Source: an uncultured Lacibacter sp.
Lineage (GTDB): Bacteria > Bacteroidota > Bacteroidia > Chitinophagales > Chitinophagaceae
Assembly: GCF_946479605.1 (NCBI RefSeq)
Contig: NZ_CAMLGT010000044.1
Span: 1-18,102 of the forward strand
Direction of reading: 5' to 3'
DNA: 18,102 bases
A program made the translations under genes and the position numbers. The notes beneath the pieces were generated by a model. It was given only the letters and a program-made list of their open reading frames with translations. It was not told the origin of the DNA and did not search any database. Shown here one piece after another: positions 9,901 to 17,494 of this stretch; position 1 is the first letter of the stretch; every line of letters starts with the position of its first letter.

Positions 9901-11333
9901 GCATTTTGAGTGGTAACATACTGGTACAGGTCAATCACATTTGTTCCTGCATTATACCCGTACGATTCTGCGTTGCCAAAACCATAGGCAATGGCATTAA
10001 AACCGGAATCGGATTGAATGGTATAGATCCCTGAAGATGGTAAGGCCTGTTTGATGTAGGAATAATTGGCATCGCCGGGATGTGTAATAAATGTACCCGT
10101 AGGCAATGTATTACCAAACGCATCCTTCAACCGAAATGAACTGATGGCTGTTCCTTTATTGGGAATAACAATATTGATGTAATGCTGGTTAATGGCAAAG
10201 TTGCCGGTAGCATTCCAGATCACTTTGTTGATGTTCTGCTCCACCGGGCTTAGATAGATCACTTCCGGATCACCGGGTGAGCCATTGCCACAAGCTCCCT
10301 GCGAGGTGAAGTATTGGGCAACAGTGATTGGATTATCTGCTTCTATCAGCATTGGCTGGTTGGTGAGCGGAAGATCATAATAAAATCCTCCCACTAATGA
10401 TGCAGCTGGCAATACCACGCCATTCACTTTTACAATGGTGGATGAATTTGATACGCATATCCTGTATAAATTAAATGCCTGCGGACTGGATGCCGTGGCT
10501 GTTAAATACTTTTTACCCCAGGCATTTTTAGGGAATGCCTGTACCATATAGTTGTCCGATGAGGATGAAGTGCTGTTTGTGGGACAGGTAATGCTGATAC
10601 GTCCACTTCCCGAAAACACGGCTATTTTTTTACAACCGCTGCCTGTGTTTATGGAACGGATAAGCGTTCCTGTAAGATCAACTCCAAAATGGTTATTGCC
10701 TGATGAAGCGTTTGTAAACTGCCCCATCATGTTATACACCTGCCCCTGCGTGAGCTTTACGGTAAATGGCACACCTGCCGCATGAGTTAGTGTTGACTGG
10801 CTGGGAATAACTTCAATGGTGGTGGTTCCGGTATCGGCTGCTATAACATAGGCCCATGAATTTGAATTCACCGAGTTCGACCTGTTCTGGAAATTGATGG
10901 AGTAATATTCACGCCCCAGTGTATTGGTTGGAAAAAGAATGGTTGCTCCCGATACACTTTGGTTATAAATGTGTGCGTATGCTACAATGGGTTGATCGCT
11001 GGTAATATGGATGCCTTTGTTTTCCGGTACCGCCGTTTCATTCATTAAACGGGCATCCTGTGTGCCTGCTTTTGGTAATGGGTTTGATGTAAAAACGGTA
11101 TTTGCCGGAACCGGGTATGTAACGGAATAGCCCAAACCCGGAATACTAACCGTAACATTCGTGGCTGTTTCAGTGGCAAAATACAAGACCATGTCCTGGC
11201 TGTTGCCGCTGGTCATTACCTGGTGGTAACCGTAGGCCACCCAAAAATCTCTGCCTTTATTGGAAAAATCCTGGGCCCGGGAGTACAGATTTGCCAGCAA
11301 AAAGATAGCTGACAACAACATCAATTTTCTCAT
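6945..11333 (-). CDS. Large secreted PKD-repeat protein with type B T9SS sorting domain
   Basis: Surface or secreted adhesin-like protein of 1462 residues. A signal peptide (1-20) is followed by an IgGFc-binding-protein-like domain (about 25-470), recognised from GRDFWVAYGYHQV, NKGIHITSDQPIVAYA and LGREYYSINFQN. Residues about 577-1373 are a string of PKD/Ig-like folds of 80-100 residues each, with the core turns WDFGDGS (618-624), WNFGDAA (794-800) and WRFSDGT (883-889), and recurring NPG-x-Y/F-x-x-x strands. Each unit carries Cys residues in roughly equivalent places. The end (1378-1462), RPPNTFTPNGDGINDFWEI onward, is the gliding-motility-associated (CHU_C, type B) sorting domain that directs export by T9SS. 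The porP/sprF gene lies 9 bp downstream. The role in adhesion or motility is inferred; no catalytic domain is visible. Confidence 0.93.
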   Translation of the reverse strand: MRKLMLLSAIFLLANLYSRAQDFSNKGRDFWVAYGYHQVMTSGNSQDMVLYFATETATNVTVSIPGLGYSVTYPVPANTVFTSNPLPKAGTQDARLMNETAVPENKGIHITSDQPIVAYAHIYNQSVSGATILFPTNTLGREYYSINFQNRSNSVNSNSWAYVIAADTGTTTIEVIPSQSTLTHAAGVPFTVKLTQGQVYNMMGQFTNASSGNNHFGVDLTGTLIRSINTGSGCKKIAVFSGSGRISITCPTNSTSSSSDNYMVQAFPKNAWGKKYLTATASSPQAFNLYRICVSNSSTIVKVNGVVLPAASLVGGFYYDLPLTNQPMLIEADNPITVAQYFTSQGACGNGSPGDPEVIYLSPVEQNINKVIWNATGNFAINQHYINIVIPNKGTAISSFRLKDAFGNTLPTGTFITHPGDANYSYIKQALPSSGIYTIQSDSGFNAIAYGFGNAESYGYNAGTNVIDLYQYVTTQNANAVINSPVACKSSPFYMSLTLPYLPLSMKWDFTGYPDVVNNAPVADSTFVLNGKTLYVFRLPGNFVYNTAGKYPVVVTVNNPTPDGCLGEQIINFDLEVLDPPTASFSWANTAAAGCTDSLISFTGINTSSGRPVIKHYWDFGDGSAPGTSFNPSKAFSNPGQFKVRYVAMTDAGCLSDTTEKFISVTRTPVAKFGILEALCVGKTLTFSDSSTLTGGFGSITNWNWNTGTGSPVNNASNASVTASFANTGNYTATLQLKTNTGCLSPVYSLPFTIRPNPVVDFAAAYGCMPNPVINFTNTSTIADGTQNQFTYLWNFGDAASGVLNSSSVQNPSHQYSSVGPFTTKLKITSVYGCIDSVTKVVDKIYPQPKADFTAPAEVCWQTPVTFTDASNAFTHPVTKWEWRFSDGTTSTQQNPVKNFTNPGTYTATLWVYSNQNCVSDTVTKTVVVNPWPTASFTTNSALCEKNVLTFTNTSTANVGTITRTDWYLSSGTIISSNQLVMHTYPAWGDYTIRVVTENSKGCVSDTLTQTVHINPLPNIGFVLPEVCLSDAQAVFNDTSSIADNSEAQMSYLWKFNTGSPAIVPGPVPVTSTLKNPSVKFNKADHYLLSLQVTSKDGCRDSVTAIPFTVNGSIPKADFAVRSANALCSNQDVELEDRSTVDFGNVTKVEIYWDNINAPSVVEVDDSPAAGKIYKHRYPEFQSPLTKTFQVRYRSYSGILCVNEVVKTITVNASPLTQFSALLGVCVNDVPFTLGQGTEMGGLTGTGVYTGPGVNSNGLFNPVNAGTGTHIIRYTFTATNGCISTSDQTIQVWPKPTVNAGADLTVLEDGVRKIADVTVTGTGLQFLWTPSTYLDNTTIQLPTILQPKDDITYMLTVTNEFGCKETDDLFVKILKSPRPPNTFTPNGDGINDFWEIKFLGDYPGAVIEVYNTAGSVLYRSVGYSTPWDGKYKGQPLPAGTYYYVLDPKNGRKRITGYVTILR

Positions 11334-11405
11334 TACGTAAGCTGTGGATGTGGACGTACAAGTTAGGTGTTTTCCTGTATTTCACGTAATGCAGGGCGAT
11401 ATCGT

Positions 11406-12014
11406 TTATAATTTATTTATCCGGCGGAGATAATCTGTGGCGAGCGGCCCCTCGCACAACAGCAGATCAAGGATGCTGAGGTTGGGCGAAAAGCCATGAC
11501 GGTCTGAAAACACTTGCTGGTAAACGGGGAAAATTTCAGCCGGAACCGCTTCGGTTTTCTGAACAGAAATTTGCTTCTCCCCTTCAGGTTCTTTTGCTTC
11601 ATCGGCCAAAATGTCAACCTTCAACTTCAACCGCTGGAGACAAAAATCCATCGTCTTCAGGTTCAGATCGAGCAGGAATTTTTCCTGTTTTTGAAACAAC
11701 TGCTCCAGCCCCGGTGCATAGTCCTCAAACCAGGGAGCCTTACGATAATTGTCGTGGATACCCCGCCAGTGGATCCGCTGCCAGGGTTCGGCATAGGCAA
11801 TCTTCACGTCCTTCCATTTTACTTTCTGATCACGCCCGCCTTCCAGCGGAACACTGAGGAGGAGGGGCCCATTGGCCCCCATCAGCTTCATCCGGTTAAA
11901 ATGTTGTGCCCGGAAGTAGCTTTTATATGGAAAAAAAACAGCATCTGTGCAATTGATAAACTTTAAATACGAGTAAATATCTCCAAAATATTGTATTTCA
12001 ATTTTTTCACTCAT
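11406..12014 (-). CDS. WbqC-family protein
   Basis: Soluble protein of 202 residues without signal peptide. It matches the WbqC-like family as known in Bacteroidota: QYFGDIYSYLKFINC near the start, then FFPYKSYFRAQHFNRMKLMG, ANGPLLLSVPLEGG and the WQRIHWRGIHDNYRKAPWF block (78-96), and a C-terminal NLSILDLLLCEGP. The family is named after an O-antigen cluster gene, but its biochemical activity is not firmly established, so surface-glycan biosynthesis is only a suggestion. It lies 72 bp upstream of the large PKD gene on the same strand with no visible terminator between, so read-through into that gene is possible. Acidic residues and Lys at 135-155 form a variable insertion. Confidence 0.9.
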   Translation of the reverse strand: MSEKIEIQYFGDIYSYLKFINCTDAVFFPYKSYFRAQHFNRMKLMGANGPLLLSVPLEGGRDQKVKWKDVKIAYAEPWQRIHWRGIHDNYRKAPWFEDYAPGLEQLFQKQEKFLLDLNLKTMDFCLQRLKLKVDILADEAKEPEGEKQISVQKTEAVPAEIFPVYQQVFSDRHGFSPNLSILDLLLCEGPLATDYLRRINKL

Positions 12015-12240
12015 TTTTTAATCTTGTTTATTGCCCGTCGAAAACATCCGGCAATTCAGGGCGATTAATTGATTTTTAACAGCTTATATTTATTTAATTA
12101 AATTAGATTAAAACAACATAACTAATTTATAAACAAACAATTTATACTATTTTTTATTACTACTAATTTGTGTAATCAATTAACCAGCTCTTTGCCTGCT
12201 ATTCCGCTAACTATTTTAGCGCAAATTTAAGGCTTCTTTT

Positions 12241-12247
12241 AAAGGAG
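12241..12247 (+). promoter_or_regulatory. Strong Shine-Dalgarno of the LEA14-like gene
   Basis: AAAGGAG is placed 9 bases before the ATG at 12257. Most genes in this window lack such a site. It supports the 12257 start, which also gives a proper lipoprotein signal. The 242-bp divergent gap 12015-12256 is very AT-rich. On the minus strand TAAATTTG (12222-12229) matches a -7 element but lacks a partner at -33, so I call no promoter for either flank. Confidence 0.55.
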
Positions 12248-12256
12248 TGGAAAGAA

Positions 12257-12760
12257 ATGTCCACAGCTTCACTTAATTTGCAGTCAAACTTTTTCACTGT
12301 GTTCCGACTCGCTTCTCTCCTTTCCCTGATCGTTCTATTGAACCTTTCCTGCAACAGTTTTAAGATTCCTGAGTACAAGGATTTTCAAAACCTCCGGCTC
12401 GAATCGCTGGGGCTGAACGAAACAACGGTGTACATGGAACTGGTGTACAACAACCCGAACCGGATCGGTTTCAGGGTGAGCCATACCGAAGCTGATGTGT
12501 ATGTGGACGATGTTTATCTCGGGAGGGCGTTTAGCGATACGGTGATACGGGTTGCCAGAAAGTCAGACTTTTATATTCCTCTCCGCATTAAAACCGATAT
12601 GCGGAATATCTTCAAAAATGCCTGGTCGGCCATTTCGCATAAAGAAGTTACCGTGCGGGCAAGCGGCACCATTACCGCCGGGGTTGGCGGCCTTTACAAA
12701 ACCATTCCACTGGCTTATGAGGGCAAACATGAGTTGGGGGTGTTTGAGCCGAGGCCATAA
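12257..12760 (+). CDS. LEA14-like (LEA type 2) lipoprotein, complete copy
   Basis: Predicted membrane-anchored periplasmic or outer-membrane lipoprotein of 167 residues. A hydrophobic signal (about 15-30) ends in LNLSC, placing the lipid-modified cysteine at C32. The rest reads as one LEA14/WHy-type beta-sandwich: FKIPEYKDFQNLRLESLGL, VYMELVYNNPNRIGFRV, an ADVYVDDVYLG strand pair and the closing RVARKSDFYIPLRIKTD and VRASGTITAGVGGLYKTIP strands. Family members have no defined enzymatic role. The 118 codons from 12407 to the end, with the stop, are repeated at 17587-17940 with silent changes only. GC content here (about half in a hand-counted line, 12481-12540) is clearly higher than in the two glycan genes that follow. 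A probable terminator lies 36 bp downstream. Confidence 0.88.
   Translation: MSTASLNLQSNFFTVFRLASLLSLIVLLNLSCNSFKIPEYKDFQNLRLESLGLNETTVYMELVYNNPNRIGFRVSHTEADVYVDDVYLGRAFSDTVIRVARKSDFYIPLRIKTDMRNIFKNAWSAISHKEVTVRASGTITAGVGGLYKTIPLAYEGKHELGVFEPRP
12401..12760 (+). repeat. Direct repeat, left member (partner at 17581-17940)
   Basis: About 95% identity over 354 bp (12407-12760 against 17587-17940), with 18 differences by hand count and no gap. Similarity fades within a few bases upstream of 12401 and stops at the stop codon. The repeats lie in direct orientation around 4.8 kb of unrelated DNA, so homologous recombination between them could excise that segment and leave one intact gene. Confidence 0.9.
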
Positions 12761-12796
12761 AAAGCCGATTGAACAATTTTAGCCAGTGCGAAAAAT

Positions 12797-12833
12797 AGCG
12801 GATGGTTTCTTTCAGGAAGCCCGCTTTTGTTTT
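12797..12833 (+). terminator. Probable terminator after the complete LEA14-like gene
   Basis: AGCG (12797-12800) and GGTTTC (12804-12809) pair with GAAGCC (12816-12821) and CGCT (12822-12825), with a 3-nt bulge, one G:U pair and a 6-nt loop. TTTTGTTTT follows. No equivalent hairpin follows the partial copy at 17940. Confidence 0.65.
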
Positions 12834-13347
12834 GTGCCTCAATGTTTCTTTCCGGCGATGCTCCCAGCCGGAACGTTCTCAGGCGAAGTGTCAGAAGGAT
12901 TCTGTGTGAAAGGGCTGTGGCACCTTTAGATTTTCCAGTATGAACTAACAACTACTGGCCAAGTACTCCATCCCCAGCAGCTGATCCAAATGCTGACGTA
13001 GGGTTTTCAGTGCCAACTATCGGCTAATGACTCCCGTCTACCTGCTCTCTTAATTTAAAAAAGCAGGAATCAACAAATAAGCGTATATTACACTTACTGC
13101 ACCAATTACAGCGAAAAAAGCAATTCCCACTGTCCCGCTGTTTTTCTTTCAGCTAAGAAATTCCTGAACACGCATTTTTAAGCATCTGTACAAAAGGCAA
13201 ACACACTGCTTCGGAGTTGCAATACCCATGCTTATAAGCAGAGGCATTGCTGCGTTTGTTTATACACAACAAACAAAGGAAGACTGTATTACCGGGAAAT
13301 CTGTTCGAAACTGATATCAGACATTAAGTATTCCTCAAAAAAATAAA
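12834..13347. other. Intergenic stretch without a convincing gene
   Basis: About 510 bp in which no frame looks coding in length or composition. Visible items are TTTTCCAGTAT (12931-12941), which recurs at 16993-17003, and TCAGCTAAGAAATT (13149-13162), which recurs at 17948-17961 just after the partial gene copy. The stretch may hold the promoter of the genes that start at 13348 or 13532, but I find no TAnnTTTG element with a correctly spaced partner. Confidence 0.6.
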
Positions 13348-13569
13348 ATGAGCAAAGACAAAGGATCAAAAAACAAAAAGAAAAGCCCGCAAAACAAAGA
13401 AAAAGTATTGTCGGCTTATAAAGCTGAAAATAAGCTTGCATTAAAAAAGAATGCTTTGCTAGGGTTTTCAAAAGCAGTAACCCAACAGGCAGGAAATGAA
13501 TTTAAAATTTCACAAACCACCAAAAAAGGGAATGATAAAAATTACGAAACATGGAATTATCCTCGGTAA
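13348..13569 (+). CDS. Small lysine-rich protein of unknown function
   Basis: Possible 73-residue cytoplasmic protein. It begins MSKDKGSKNKKKSPQNKEKV and is dominated by Lys, Asn and Gln in its first half; no signal or membrane segment. The opening resembles short MSKDKG-K-N-K-K proteins I recall from Bacteroidota, an impression from memory and not a search. It overlaps the start of the GH130 gene by 38 bp (74 bp if that gene starts at 13496), and its last 12-25 residues are read through the GH130 start region in another frame, so only the first 50 or so residues could be under independent selection. Its position directly ahead of GH130 suggests translational coupling if it is real. It may also be only a leader ORF. 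Confidence 0.45.
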   Translation: MSKDKGSKNKKKSPQNKEKVLSAYKAENKLALKKNALLGFSKAVTQQAGNEFKISQTTKKGNDKNYETWNYPR

Positions 13570-14581
13570 AACAGACCTTGGCTTTGAAAGCGTGGGAGTA
13601 TTAAACCCTGCAGTTATAACTGAAGGAAATAAAATTCACATGTTTTACAGGGCGGTAAGTTCGGGTAATTATTCAACAATTGGTTATTGCCAGCTTTCTG
13701 ATCCGCTCACTGTTTCGAAAAGAGAAGTTAAGCCTGCTCTTTTTCCGCAGCATAAGTATGAAGAGAAAGGGATGGAAGATCCTCGCATTGTCCGGATCGC
13801 CAACCGGTATTATCTTACTTATACAGCTTATGATGGCGTTAATGCCTTGGGTGCTTTAGCCCTGTCAGATAATTTAACTGATTTTGATAAAAAAGGAATT
13901 ATAACGCCACAGATATCTTATTGGGATTTCAGCCATCTTGCAAAATCAAAAGCAGCAATTAACCAGAAATACGTACGCTATAATCAACACGATCAAACGG
14001 ACACTTTGGGAGGAACACAATATCTTGTCTGGGACAAAAATGTTATTTTCTTCCCGGAACGGATAAACGGGAAGCTGCATTTTCTTCATCGTGTACGTCC
14101 CGATATTCAGCTTGTTGCAGTAACTGATTTAGATGAGCTTACTTCTGAATTCTGGGAACAATACTTTATCAGCTTCAATGATAAAATTGTGCTCTCTGCC
14201 AAATACAAACACGAGGTCAGTTACATTGGTGGTGGGTGCCCGCCTATTAAAACAAAAGAAGGATGGCTGCTTATTTATCATGGAGTACATGATACTGTAA
14301 ACGGTTATGTGTATTCCGCCTGCGCTGCCCTGCTCGATTTAGAAAATCCGCAAAAAGAAATTACTCGCTTACCCTATCCCTTGTTTAAACCGGAATTTGA
14401 TTGGGAATTAAAAGGAGAAGTAAACAATGTTTGCTTTCCTACAGGGTCTGTGATTTCAAACGATACCTTGTACATCTATTACGGAGCTGCCGATGAACAG
14501 ATTGCCTGCGCATCAGTAAACCTTACTGATCTGCTAAAGGAATTATTAATTAATATACAAAGAGATGACACATCAACTTGA
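13532..14581 (+). CDS. GH130-family beta-mannoside phosphorylase or hydrolase
   Basis: Cytoplasmic enzyme (no signal peptide) of 349 residues with a five-bladed beta-propeller pattern. GH130 members act on beta-mannosides, by phosphorolysis or hydrolysis. Family motifs in order: NPAVITEGNKIHMFYRAV (25-42), GMEDPRIV (80-87, with D83 the expected proton donor), YLTYTAYDG, NVIFFPERINGKLHFLHRV, YIGGGCPPI (231-239), YHGVH, and NNVCFPTGSVI (298-308) before YYGAADEQIACA. I start it at 13532 because MIKITKHGIIL is where family members I know begin; an in-frame ATG at 13496 would add 12 residues that do not look conserved. It overlaps the next gene by 17 bp or ends 43 bp before it, depending on that gene's start. 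Whether it is a phosphorylase cannot be settled by eye. Low GC and its position inside the putative insertion suggest acquisition. Confidence 0.9.
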   Translation: MIKITKHGIILGKTDLGFESVGVLNPAVITEGNKIHMFYRAVSSGNYSTIGYCQLSDPLTVSKREVKPALFPQHKYEEKGMEDPRIVRIANRYYLTYTAYDGVNALGALALSDNLTDFDKKGIITPQISYWDFSHLAKSKAAINQKYVRYNQHDQTDTLGGTQYLVWDKNVIFFPERINGKLHFLHRVRPDIQLVAVTDLDELTSEFWEQYFISFNDKIVLSAKYKHEVSYIGGGCPPIKTKEGWLLIYHGVHDTVNGYVYSACAALLDLENPQKEITRLPYPLFKPEFDWELKGEVNNVCFPTGSVISNDTLYIYYGAADEQIACASVNLTDLLKELLINIQRDDTST

Positions 14582-16928
14582 CAGAAACTGCACAGCGTGG
14601 GTGACAGGGGAAATCATTTCGCAAATGGCCAATAACAATAACAGCAACCATCTTGAAAATAGTAAACTGCCTGGGCTTTTGTTTATTACTTCTTATCCGC
14701 CAAAACAGTGTGGCATTGCAACCTATACACAGGATCTTGTTCAGGCACTGCAGCAGCAGTTCTTCAATTCATTTAACATCAGTATTTGCCCGCTTGAATC
14801 TGAGAATGAACAACATACTTATGAAGAAGAACCCGATTATGTATTGAATGTTGATGAACCTCATGCTTTCAGTAACCTGGCTGCAGGTATTAATTCTAAT
14901 AACAACATCAGTCTTGTTATTCTTCAGCATGAGTTTGGTTTCTTTCAAAAAAACGAACAGGAGCTGCAGCAGCTTTTACAACAGCTTAGCAAACCTGTTA
15001 TTATTATTTTCCATACTGTACTGCCTCATCCCAATCCACAATTAAGAGAAAATGTAAAACAACTTACAGATGCAGCTTCAGCAATAATTGTAATGACAAA
15101 TTTTTCTTCAACAGTATTAATCAATGATTATGAGGTTGTAAAAGAAAAAATCACAGTCATTCCGCACGGTACTCATCTGGTGCTTCATAAAGACAAAAAT
15201 GAACTGAAAAAGAAATACAACCTTACAGGAAAAGAAATCCTCAGCACATTTGGTTTACTCAGTTCAGGCAAAAGCATTGAAACAACATTGGATGCATTGC
15301 CGGCAGTTATACAAAACAATCCCGATGTATTGTTTCTCATCATTGGCAAAACACATCCCACCGTTTTAAAAAAGGAAGGCGAACGTTACCGCAATTTGCT
15401 GAAAGAAAGAGTGGAAGCTTTAAACCTTAACCGATATGTTCAGTTTATTAATGAGTTTGTTCCATTGAACGAACTGCTGGAATATTTACAGCTCACGGAT
15501 ATTTATTTATTTACTTCAAAAGATCCCAACCAGGCCGTTAGCGGTACCTTCTCTTATGCATTAAGTTGTGGGTGTGCTGTAATTTCAACGCCAATACCAC
15601 ACGCAAAGGAAGTATTGGGTAATGATACGGGAATTCTGTTCAACTTTGGCAATTCCGTTCAACTTGCAGATGCTATTCAACTGTTATTGAACGATGAACA
15701 GCTGCGGATCAACATGGGCTCAGCAGGCCTGCACAGAATGTCATCAACAGCATGGCAAAACTCTGCCATTGCTCATGCACAGCTCTTTAAAAAAACAAGC
15801 AAACAACCTGTTGAACTCGTACACCGCCTGCCAGATGTTCATACCAGCCATTTAAAAAAGCTTACAACCGGCTTTGGAATGATCCAGTTTTGTAAGTTAA
15901 ACCAACCTGATATTTCAACAGGGTACACCCTTGACGATAATGCTAGAGCGTTGGTTGCCTTTTGCCAGCATTATCAGTTAACACGTGAAGAAGAAGACCT
16001 GAAATATATCAGGATATATCTTCGCTTTATTCAATTCTGCATACAACCATCCGGCTACTTTCTTAATTATGTAAATGCCGACAAAAAATTTACAGCACAA
16101 AATCATGAAACAAATCTTGACGATGCAAACGGAAGAGCAATCTGGGCGCTCGGTCATTTACTTTCACTTGGCAGTCTTTTCCCTGATGAAATAACAAACA
16201 AAGCAGAGAACATTATACAGCTGTCACTGAAAAATATACAAAAGATCCGTTCCACTAGGGCAATGGCATTTGTTATAAAGGGGTTGTATTACAGAGATAC
16301 TCAAAAGCAATCTGTACAAAACCTCAAACTCATACGTGAACTGGCAAACAGGCTGGTACAGATGTTCAGGCACGAAGCCGATGATGAATGGCAGTGGTTC
16401 GAAAGCTACCTTACTTATGCCAACAGTATTTTGCCCGAAGCAATGTTATGTGCATGGGCCTGTACGAGCGAACCAATTTACCGGGATATTGCAAAAAAAT
16501 CATTCGATTTTCTCTTGTCCCGGATTTTTAACAGCAAAGGCATCAATGTCATTTCAAACAAAACCTGGCTGCACAGGCAAAAACAAATCATAGCAGTACA
16601 AGGCGGCGAGCAACCTATTGATGTGGCGTATACCATTATTGCATTAAACAAATTTTTCAACGTATATACCAATACCATGTACAGCAAAATGATGACACAG
16701 GCCTTCAGTTGGTTTGTCGGAGCCAACCACCTGCAGCAAATCATCTACAATCCATGTACAGGCGGCTGTTATGACGGACTTGAAGAAAATTATGTAAACC
16801 TCAACCAAGGAGCCGAGTCAACAGTAAGTTATCTCATGGCAAGGTTAACCATTGCTCAGTTTTATGCTGCAGAAAATCATCAAACAGACACTGAAAAAAA
16901 ACACTACTTTGTTTTGAATATTGAATAG
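14565..16928 (+). CDS. GT4-family glycosyltransferase fused to an (alpha/alpha)6-like domain
   Basis: Cytoplasmic two-domain protein of 787 residues. Residues about 35-410 are a GT-B, GT4-type transferase: the N-terminal loop SYPPKQCGIATYTQDLV (43-59), VIPHGTHL (198-205), the glycine-rich FGLLSSGKSIET (229-240), and the donor-site region FTSKDPNQAVSGTFSYAL (316-333) followed by STPIPHAKEVLG. Residues about 430-770 are a helical region with alternating hairpins (GYTLDDNARALVAF, LDDANGRAIWALGH, FESYLTYANSILPEA, GGEQPIDVAYTIIALN, NQGAESTVSYLMARL), consistent with an (alpha/alpha)6 barrel as in many glycoside-processing enzymes. The gene is paired with GH130, so mannose-containing glycan turnover or synthesis is a reasonable inference. 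The start is uncertain: the first 20 residues look nonconserved and the ATG at 14625, preceded by AGGGGAA, may be the real one. Sugar donor and acceptor are unknown. Confidence 0.88.
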   Translation: MTHQLDRNCTAWVTGEIISQMANNNNSNHLENSKLPGLLFITSYPPKQCGIATYTQDLVQALQQQFFNSFNISICPLESENEQHTYEEEPDYVLNVDEPHAFSNLAAGINSNNNISLVILQHEFGFFQKNEQELQQLLQQLSKPVIIIFHTVLPHPNPQLRENVKQLTDAASAIIVMTNFSSTVLINDYEVVKEKITVIPHGTHLVLHKDKNELKKKYNLTGKEILSTFGLLSSGKSIETTLDALPAVIQNNPDVLFLIIGKTHPTVLKKEGERYRNLLKERVEALNLNRYVQFINEFVPLNELLEYLQLTDIYLFTSKDPNQAVSGTFSYALSCGCAVISTPIPHAKEVLGNDTGILFNFGNSVQLADAIQLLLNDEQLRINMGSAGLHRMSSTAWQNSAIAHAQLFKKTSKQPVELVHRLPDVHTSHLKKLTTGFGMIQFCKLNQPDISTGYTLDDNARALVAFCQHYQLTREEEDLKYIRIYLRFIQFCIQPSGYFLNYVNADKKFTAQNHETNLDDANGRAIWALGHLLSLGSLFPDEITNKAENIIQLSLKNIQKIRSTRAMAFVIKGLYYRDTQKQSVQNLKLIRELANRLVQMFRHEADDEWQWFESYLTYANSILPEAMLCAWACTSEPIYRDIAKKSFDFLLSRIFNSKGINVISNKTWLHRQKQIIAVQGGEQPIDVAYTIIALNKFFNVYTNTMYSKMMTQAFSWFVGANHLQQIIYNPCTGGCYDGLEENYVNLNQGAESTVSYLMARLTIAQFYAAENHQTDTEKKHYFVLNIE

Positions 16929-17075
16929 ACATTCTTGTTTTGTGCTAAACCTGCAAAAGAATACAACAACTTTTCCCGCTGTAGTTCCAAGCTTTTCCAG
17001 TATAAGCTCAATCATGTGTAAGAACTCTTTTTTGCCGATGTTGGTATAGCAGACAAATAAAAAGCACCCCCGCCG

Positions 17076-17100
17076 TTGTTGCGTGTTTTTTCAGCAACAA
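17076..17100. repeat. Short inverted repeat in the GT4-transposase gap
   Basis: TTGTTGC (17076-17082) pairs with GCAACAA (17094-17100). The T-run lies in the loop, not after the stem, so it does not look like a terminator. It is the clearest structure in the 225-bp gap 16929-17153, which otherwise holds only a small hairpin containing TTTTCCAGTAT (GCTT at 16991-16994 with AAGC at 17004-17007). Confidence 0.5.
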
Positions 17101-17153
17101 AGAATTCAAGGTCTGTATGCTGATGTTATTTCTTTTTTGTAGTTTGTTCTTGC

Positions 17154-17485
17154 ATGATCAACACAGCATATCATCCCCAGTTTTTCACGGCTACAATACT
17201 GGAATGGAAACACCTGCCGAAAGAAGATAAGTATAAAAACATTATTCTTCAAAGCTTAAGGTTTCTTGTAAAAGAACAACGGGCTATTATCAATAGTGTA
17301 TGTCGTCAAACCAGCCAAAAGAATTATTCAGTGAAAAATTTACTGAACAGAAGTTAAATTACATTCATAACAATCCTGTTGATGCAGGCATCTTAGAAAA
17401 AGCAGAAGAGTATTTATATAGCAGTGCAAGAGATTACTATTACGGTAAACAATGCGGTTTGCTTGAAATCGACCTTTTGTACTGA
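17154..17485 (+). pseudogene. Degraded REP-associated tyrosine transposase (RAYT, IS200-like)
   Basis: Two pieces in different frames add up to about 110 codons where I expect roughly 180 for this Bacteroidota transposase type. The N-terminal piece (17154 to about 17297) has AYHPQFFTATILEWKH and KNIILQSLRFLVKEQRA. The C-terminal piece (from about 17300) has FTEQKLNYIHNNPVDAGIL and YLYSSARDYYYGKQCGLLE, the typical family ending, including the conserved Tyr of YIHNNPV. The middle, which should contain the His-x-His metal-binding motif of the HUH fold (PNHIHLIW-like), is missing, and a frameshift joins the pieces. The gene cannot be active. Its adjacent palindromes fit the RAYT/REP association. 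The family assignment is from recall of its signatures. Confidence 0.82.
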
Positions 17486-17494
17486 TATGAACAG

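Noticed and set aside
7000..10800. Possible DNA-level tandem repeats in the giant PKD gene
   Set aside because: The repetition is at protein-fold level only; the units differ too much in nucleotide sequence to count as DNA repeats.
11514..11966. A 150-codon plus-strand frame opposite the WbqC gene
   Set aside because: The minus-strand frame carries recognisable WbqC motifs along its whole length; the plus frame has none.
17076..17100. Hairpin as terminator of the GH130-GT4 operon
   Set aside because: The T-run is in the loop and the stem is followed by mixed sequence, so it does not fit an intrinsic terminator. No other terminator is evident after 16928.
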